A DNA stretch of 64,000 bases, taken from Chitinophaga pinensis DSM 2588. Lineage in GTDB: Bacteria > Bacteroidota > Bacteroidia > Chitinophagales > Chitinophagaceae. Of this stretch, positions 61,599 through 64,000 are shown one piece after another; within the stretch, counting starts at the first letter, position 1, and each line of letters opens with the position of its first letter. The notes beneath the pieces are model-generated. The model was not told where the DNA came from. It did not search any database and saw only the letters and a program-made list of their open reading frames with translations. The stretch spans positions 8,054,001-8,118,000 of the forward strand of contig NC_013132.1 of assembly GCF_000024005.1 (NCBI RefSeq), in the 5' to 3' direction. The translations under genes were made by a program, and so were the position numbers.

Positions 61599-62630
61599 TC
61601 AGCTGATTTCTGCGCCTACTTTCTTCAGCAACTCCAGCGTCTTGCGAACACCTTCCTCTTCAGAGAGCCTGGTGCCTTCATACTCGATTCCGATATGACC
61701 TGTATAACCGGCGTCCTTCACTATTTTTAGCATCTTGCGATAGTCTGTTTCGATACAGTTACCTTCTGCGTCAAAGTCGTGCGTTTTAGCGCTTACTCCT
61801 TTTGCAAAGGGCATCAGTTCTGTTACACCCTCGTAACGATCATACTCTTCCAGGCATTTTGTAGCAGCCCAGCCCTGTGGTGTATTATCCACAGGTTTGG
61901 TACGATTCAGGCAAAAGTTACCGAAGTCGGGTAAGGTACCGCAGTTCGGCATATTCACCTGTTTCATTACATTGGATAACCATTTACCATTGGAGGAGCT
62001 GCCTCCATGGTTTTCCACGATCACGCTGATATTGTGTGTATTGGCAAAGCCGGATAATTTAGCCAATGACTCAATCACCGCTTTGGATACATCATCTGGT
62101 TTGCCCTCTCCCGCTGCATTTACGCGGATAGCATGACAACCCAGATATTCAGCTGCTTCTACCCATTTGTAGTGATTTTCCACAGCTTTCGTTCTTTTCT
62201 TCACGTCCAGATCTCCCATCTCACCTTCTCCGTCAATCATAATGAGTACACTACGCACACCATTGTCGCTGCAACGCTTCTTGAGATCTGCCAGGTATGC
62301 CTTATCGGTAGCTTTATCTTTAAAGAACTGATTCACATACTCAACTGCCTCGATACCAAAGTCATTCTTTGCTTTTGCGGGGAAGTCAAGGTGATTCAGC
62401 TTACCGGAAAATAAAGCGTCATGAAAGGACCATTCTGCCAGAGAGATCTTAAAGAACAGCTCCTTCGCCGCAGCAGCGCCAGAGGTGCCTGCTACGTTGG
62501 TACTGTCTTTGCTTTCCTTTGTGGAAGCGCCGTTGTTGCAGGCGGCCAGGACAGAAGGCAAGAGGCCTGCTCCCATTGTATACAATGCCATTTGCCTGAG
62601 AAATTCCCTACGGTGTTTAGGATTGTTCAT
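61599..62630 (-). CDS. Tat-exported sugar phosphate isomerase/epimerase-like TIM barrel
   Basis: About 343 residues from ATG 62630. The N-terminus has a twin-arginine-type signal 'RREFLRQMALYTMGAGLLPS' followed by a lipobox-like 'VLAACNN', so the enzyme is exported folded and possibly lipidated. The body is an AP-endonuclease-2/xylose-isomerase-like TIM barrel with 'FGIEAVEYVNQF', 'HAIRVNAAGEGKPDDV', 'ISVIVENHGGSSSN' and 'GHIGIEYEGT', containing the expected metal-ligand Glu/His residues. The family covers many sugar isomerases and epimerases; the specific reaction is unknown. Confidence 0.85.
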   Translation of the reverse strand: MNNPKHRREFLRQMALYTMGAGLLPSVLAACNNGASTKESKDSTNVAGTSGAAAAKELFFKISLAEWSFHDALFSGKLNHLDFPAKAKNDFGIEAVEYVNQFFKDKATDKAYLADLKKRCSDNGVRSVLIMIDGEGEMGDLDVKKRTKAVENHYKWVEAAEYLGCHAIRVNAAGEGKPDDVSKAVIESLAKLSGFANTHNISVIVENHGGSSSNGKWLSNVMKQVNMPNCGTLPDFGNFCLNRTKPVDNTPQGWAATKCLEEYDRYEGVTELMPFAKGVSAKTHDFDAEGNCIETDYRKMLKIVKDAGYTGHIGIEYEGTRLSEEEGVRKTLELLKKVGAEIS

Positions 62631-62798
62631 ATACGTGGTTTTGTATAACAAAATACAATTTATGGGTCAAAGTGAGTAACCTAATAAAAAAAACCGTAAA
62701 AAATTACCTTAAAAGAATAGTTTTTTCACATTTTGTGATTATCTTGATAGCCACTTAACTTGTAATTCCCGTTTGTCTTTATGTAATATTCCACTCAA

Positions 62799-62831
62799 AT
62801 AATGTGCGACGCATTGTTTTCAGCACATTAT
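62799..62831. promoter_or_regulatory. 9-bp inverted repeat upstream of the isomerase-like gene
   Basis: ATAATGTGC (62799-62807) and GCACATTAT (62823-62831), perfect, 15-bp spacer, in the gap between the isomerase-like gene and the symporter stop. Could be an operator for the isomerase-like gene (about 170 bp from its start). Confidence 0.35.
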
Positions 62832-62841
62832 ACGTGATAAA

Positions 62842-63906
62842 CTAAAGCCGTTCCGTTTCCAGCGGGACGGCTTTGTCATTCAGTTCCACCTCCACCGGTG
62901 GATGCCTGTGCCACCAGGATGCCAGCAGTGAGCCGGTTACATTCATCAACGGACCAAATACAGCAGGCGCCAGGCCGACAGTAGCAATCTTACCCATGTT
63001 TTTAGCAATGGCCGTTGCCAGTCCGCCGTTCTGCATACCTACCTCTATCGCTATTGTACGGCAATCCTGTTCATTCATCCTGATCAGGCGGCATAACCAG
63101 TATCCCAGCCCATACCCGGACAGGTTATGTATCAATGAAGATAGGATCAGCAATACCCCTACATCCAGCAGACTCTCCCGTCCTTTAGCCGTAATAATGA
63201 CAATTATAAAAGCGATCGCCGACATCGAGATCTTCGGCATGATGTTATCCAGCCATTTCAGTTTGCCGCTAAGGAAATGATTAAATACCAGTCCTCCCGC
63301 TACCGGAAGTATTACGATCTTGCAGATATCCCACATCATCGCTGTTACACTGATATCCACATAGCTGCCTGCCAGCCAGCGCATCAGGAAAGGCGTCACA
63401 AAAGGCGCCAGCATAGTGGAAACAGCTGTCAGGGTGACTGACAATGCAAGATTCGCTTTCGCCAGATAAGAGATCACATTAGAAGCCATCCCACAAGGCA
63501 CGGTACCTATCAACACTACACCTGCCGCTATCTCCGGCGGGAACTTAAACAGATGCGCCAGGAACCAGCCGACGAAAGGCATAATGGTGAAATGGCAAAC
63601 CACACCTGTAAATACGCCCATCGGCATTTTAATAACGCCATAAAAATCACGTACGCTCATGGCTGTTCCCATACCAAACATGATGATCTGTATCAGTGGC
63701 GTGATCAGCTTCGACAAGTCAAAACCACCCACAGTCAGAAAGTATTGAGGATAATACATAGCGGTTGTCACTGCCGCGAATATGGTCAGCGTATATACAA
63801 AACCGCGCGTCTGTTCACGTCTGGAGCAGATAATAGCCAGTACGATCCAGCACGCAATGATGAAAGGCCCGGCAAAGGGAGGTATTGTACTCATAAGTGG
63901 AAACAT
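62842..63906 (-). CDS. Bile acid:sodium symporter family (BASS) transporter
   Basis: 354 residues with about nine to ten membrane helices, e.g. 'FIIACWIVLAIICS', 'GVVLIGTVPCGMASNVISYL', 'VTLTAVSTMLAPFVTPFLM' and 'IVIITAKGRESLLDVGVLLI'. The 'GTVPCGMASNVISYLAKANL' segment with its crossing-helix Gly-x-Pro and 'EVGMQNGGLATAIAKNMGKI' are classic BASS motifs (sodium-dependent carriers). The substrate is unknown and may be a keto acid or organic acid. The last codons and stop lie in a 12-bp hairpin (62844-62876). Confidence 0.9.
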   Translation of the reverse strand: MFPLMSTIPPFAGPFIIACWIVLAIICSRREQTRGFVYTLTIFAAVTTAMYYPQYFLTVGGFDLSKLITPLIQIIMFGMGTAMSVRDFYGVIKMPMGVFTGVVCHFTIMPFVGWFLAHLFKFPPEIAAGVVLIGTVPCGMASNVISYLAKANLALSVTLTAVSTMLAPFVTPFLMRWLAGSYVDISVTAMMWDICKIVILPVAGGLVFNHFLSGKLKWLDNIMPKISMSAIAFIIVIITAKGRESLLDVGVLLILSSLIHNLSGYGLGYWLCRLIRMNEQDCRTIAIEVGMQNGGLATAIAKNMGKIATVGLAPAVFGPLMNVTGSLLASWWHRHPPVEVELNDKAVPLETERL

Positions 63907-63932
63907 TAATCAATCATAGTTATTAATCAGAC

Positions 63933-64000
63933 TACCAGGTCCGCTTCTCTAACATTTTGTCGAGTGCCTGACGAGTCATAGGTTGTTGTCCCTGTTGTTT
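63933..64000 (-). CDS. C-terminal fragment of an unidentified protein
   Basis: Open frame entering from the right edge, ending at TAG 63933-63935, 27 bp before the symporter start. The visible tail is Q-rich then 'MTRQALDKMLEKRTW'. Too short to identify; same strand as the symporter, likely one operon. Confidence 0.5.

Noticed and set aside
1..64000. tRNA, rRNA or insertion-sequence transposase in the window
   Set aside because: No cloverleaf, rRNA-like stretch or transposase motif was recognised on either strand; by-eye inspection could miss a single tRNA, and a tRNAscan run would settle it.

Overview
The window looks like a chromosomal segment of a Bacteroidota bacterium, most likely Chitinophagaceae (Chitinophaga-like). 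The evidence is two sigma/anti-sigma/SusC/SusD loci, TonB-receptor lipoprotein partners, a Bacteroidota-type Hcp (TssD), promoters with the TAnnTTTG -7 element, few Shine-Dalgarno sites and several TTG/GTG starts. No rRNA, tRNA, CRISPR array or insertion sequence was recognised. The genus is inference from gene content; no search was run.

Layout. (1) 1-2 kb: the tail of a DUF4249-like protein, an AraC regulator and an inositol-monophosphatase-like enzyme. (2) 2.4-12.6 kb, all on +: an orphan type VI secretion effector island. It runs Hcp, Tae4 amidase, a secreted candidate immunity protein, VgrG, a helical-repeat protein that may be an adaptor, a PAAR-like/Rhs protein with a GIY-YIG nuclease tip, and a leucine-rich-repeat candidate immunity protein. 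No sheath, baseplate or membrane-complex genes are present. (3) 12.7-14.6 kb: a DUF1266-like lipoprotein divergent from a compact regulatory region: a 25-bp Rrf2/IscR-like palindrome, a -7 promoter box and a cysteine-rich 24-codon leader ORF, followed by a cysteine-free peroxiredoxin-fold gene. (4) 14.9-17.2 kb: a dipeptide epimerase/DUF6807 operon. (5) 17.3-26.4 kb: ECF sigma, FecR anti-sigma, SusC, SusD and a double thioredoxin protein.

(6) 26.5-43 kb: largely housekeeping genes (dnaK, OmpA protein, argS, cdd, lepB, NtrC-like regulator, cysE-cysM, pdhB, thiolase). Three copies of an unusual intergenic element lie here, each made of GAATTAA heptamer arrays facing each other across a terminator hairpin. 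(7) 43-45.7 kb: an operon of an LVIVD-type lipoprotein and two related beta-barrel proteins. (8) 45.8-52.7 kb, minus strand: a second SusD/SusC/FecR/sigma locus. (9) 53-64 kb: dnaG, folA-thyA, proline dehydrogenase, an orphan FecR-type lipoprotein, a DUF6934-like gene broken by three frameshifts, an FAD oxidoreductase, a Tat-exported sugar-isomerase-like protein and a BASS-family transporter.

How the parts work together. The type VI island would supply the spike, the tube and two toxins, each followed by a plausible immunity gene, to a secretion machine encoded elsewhere. Each SusCD locus is a self-contained uptake unit with trans-envelope signalling (receptor STN domain to FecR to ECF sigma). 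The leader region at 13.7-13.9 kb reads as a sulfur- or cysteine-responsive control unit. cysE-cysM at 37.7-39.5 kb makes cysteine, but nothing in the sequence ties the two together.
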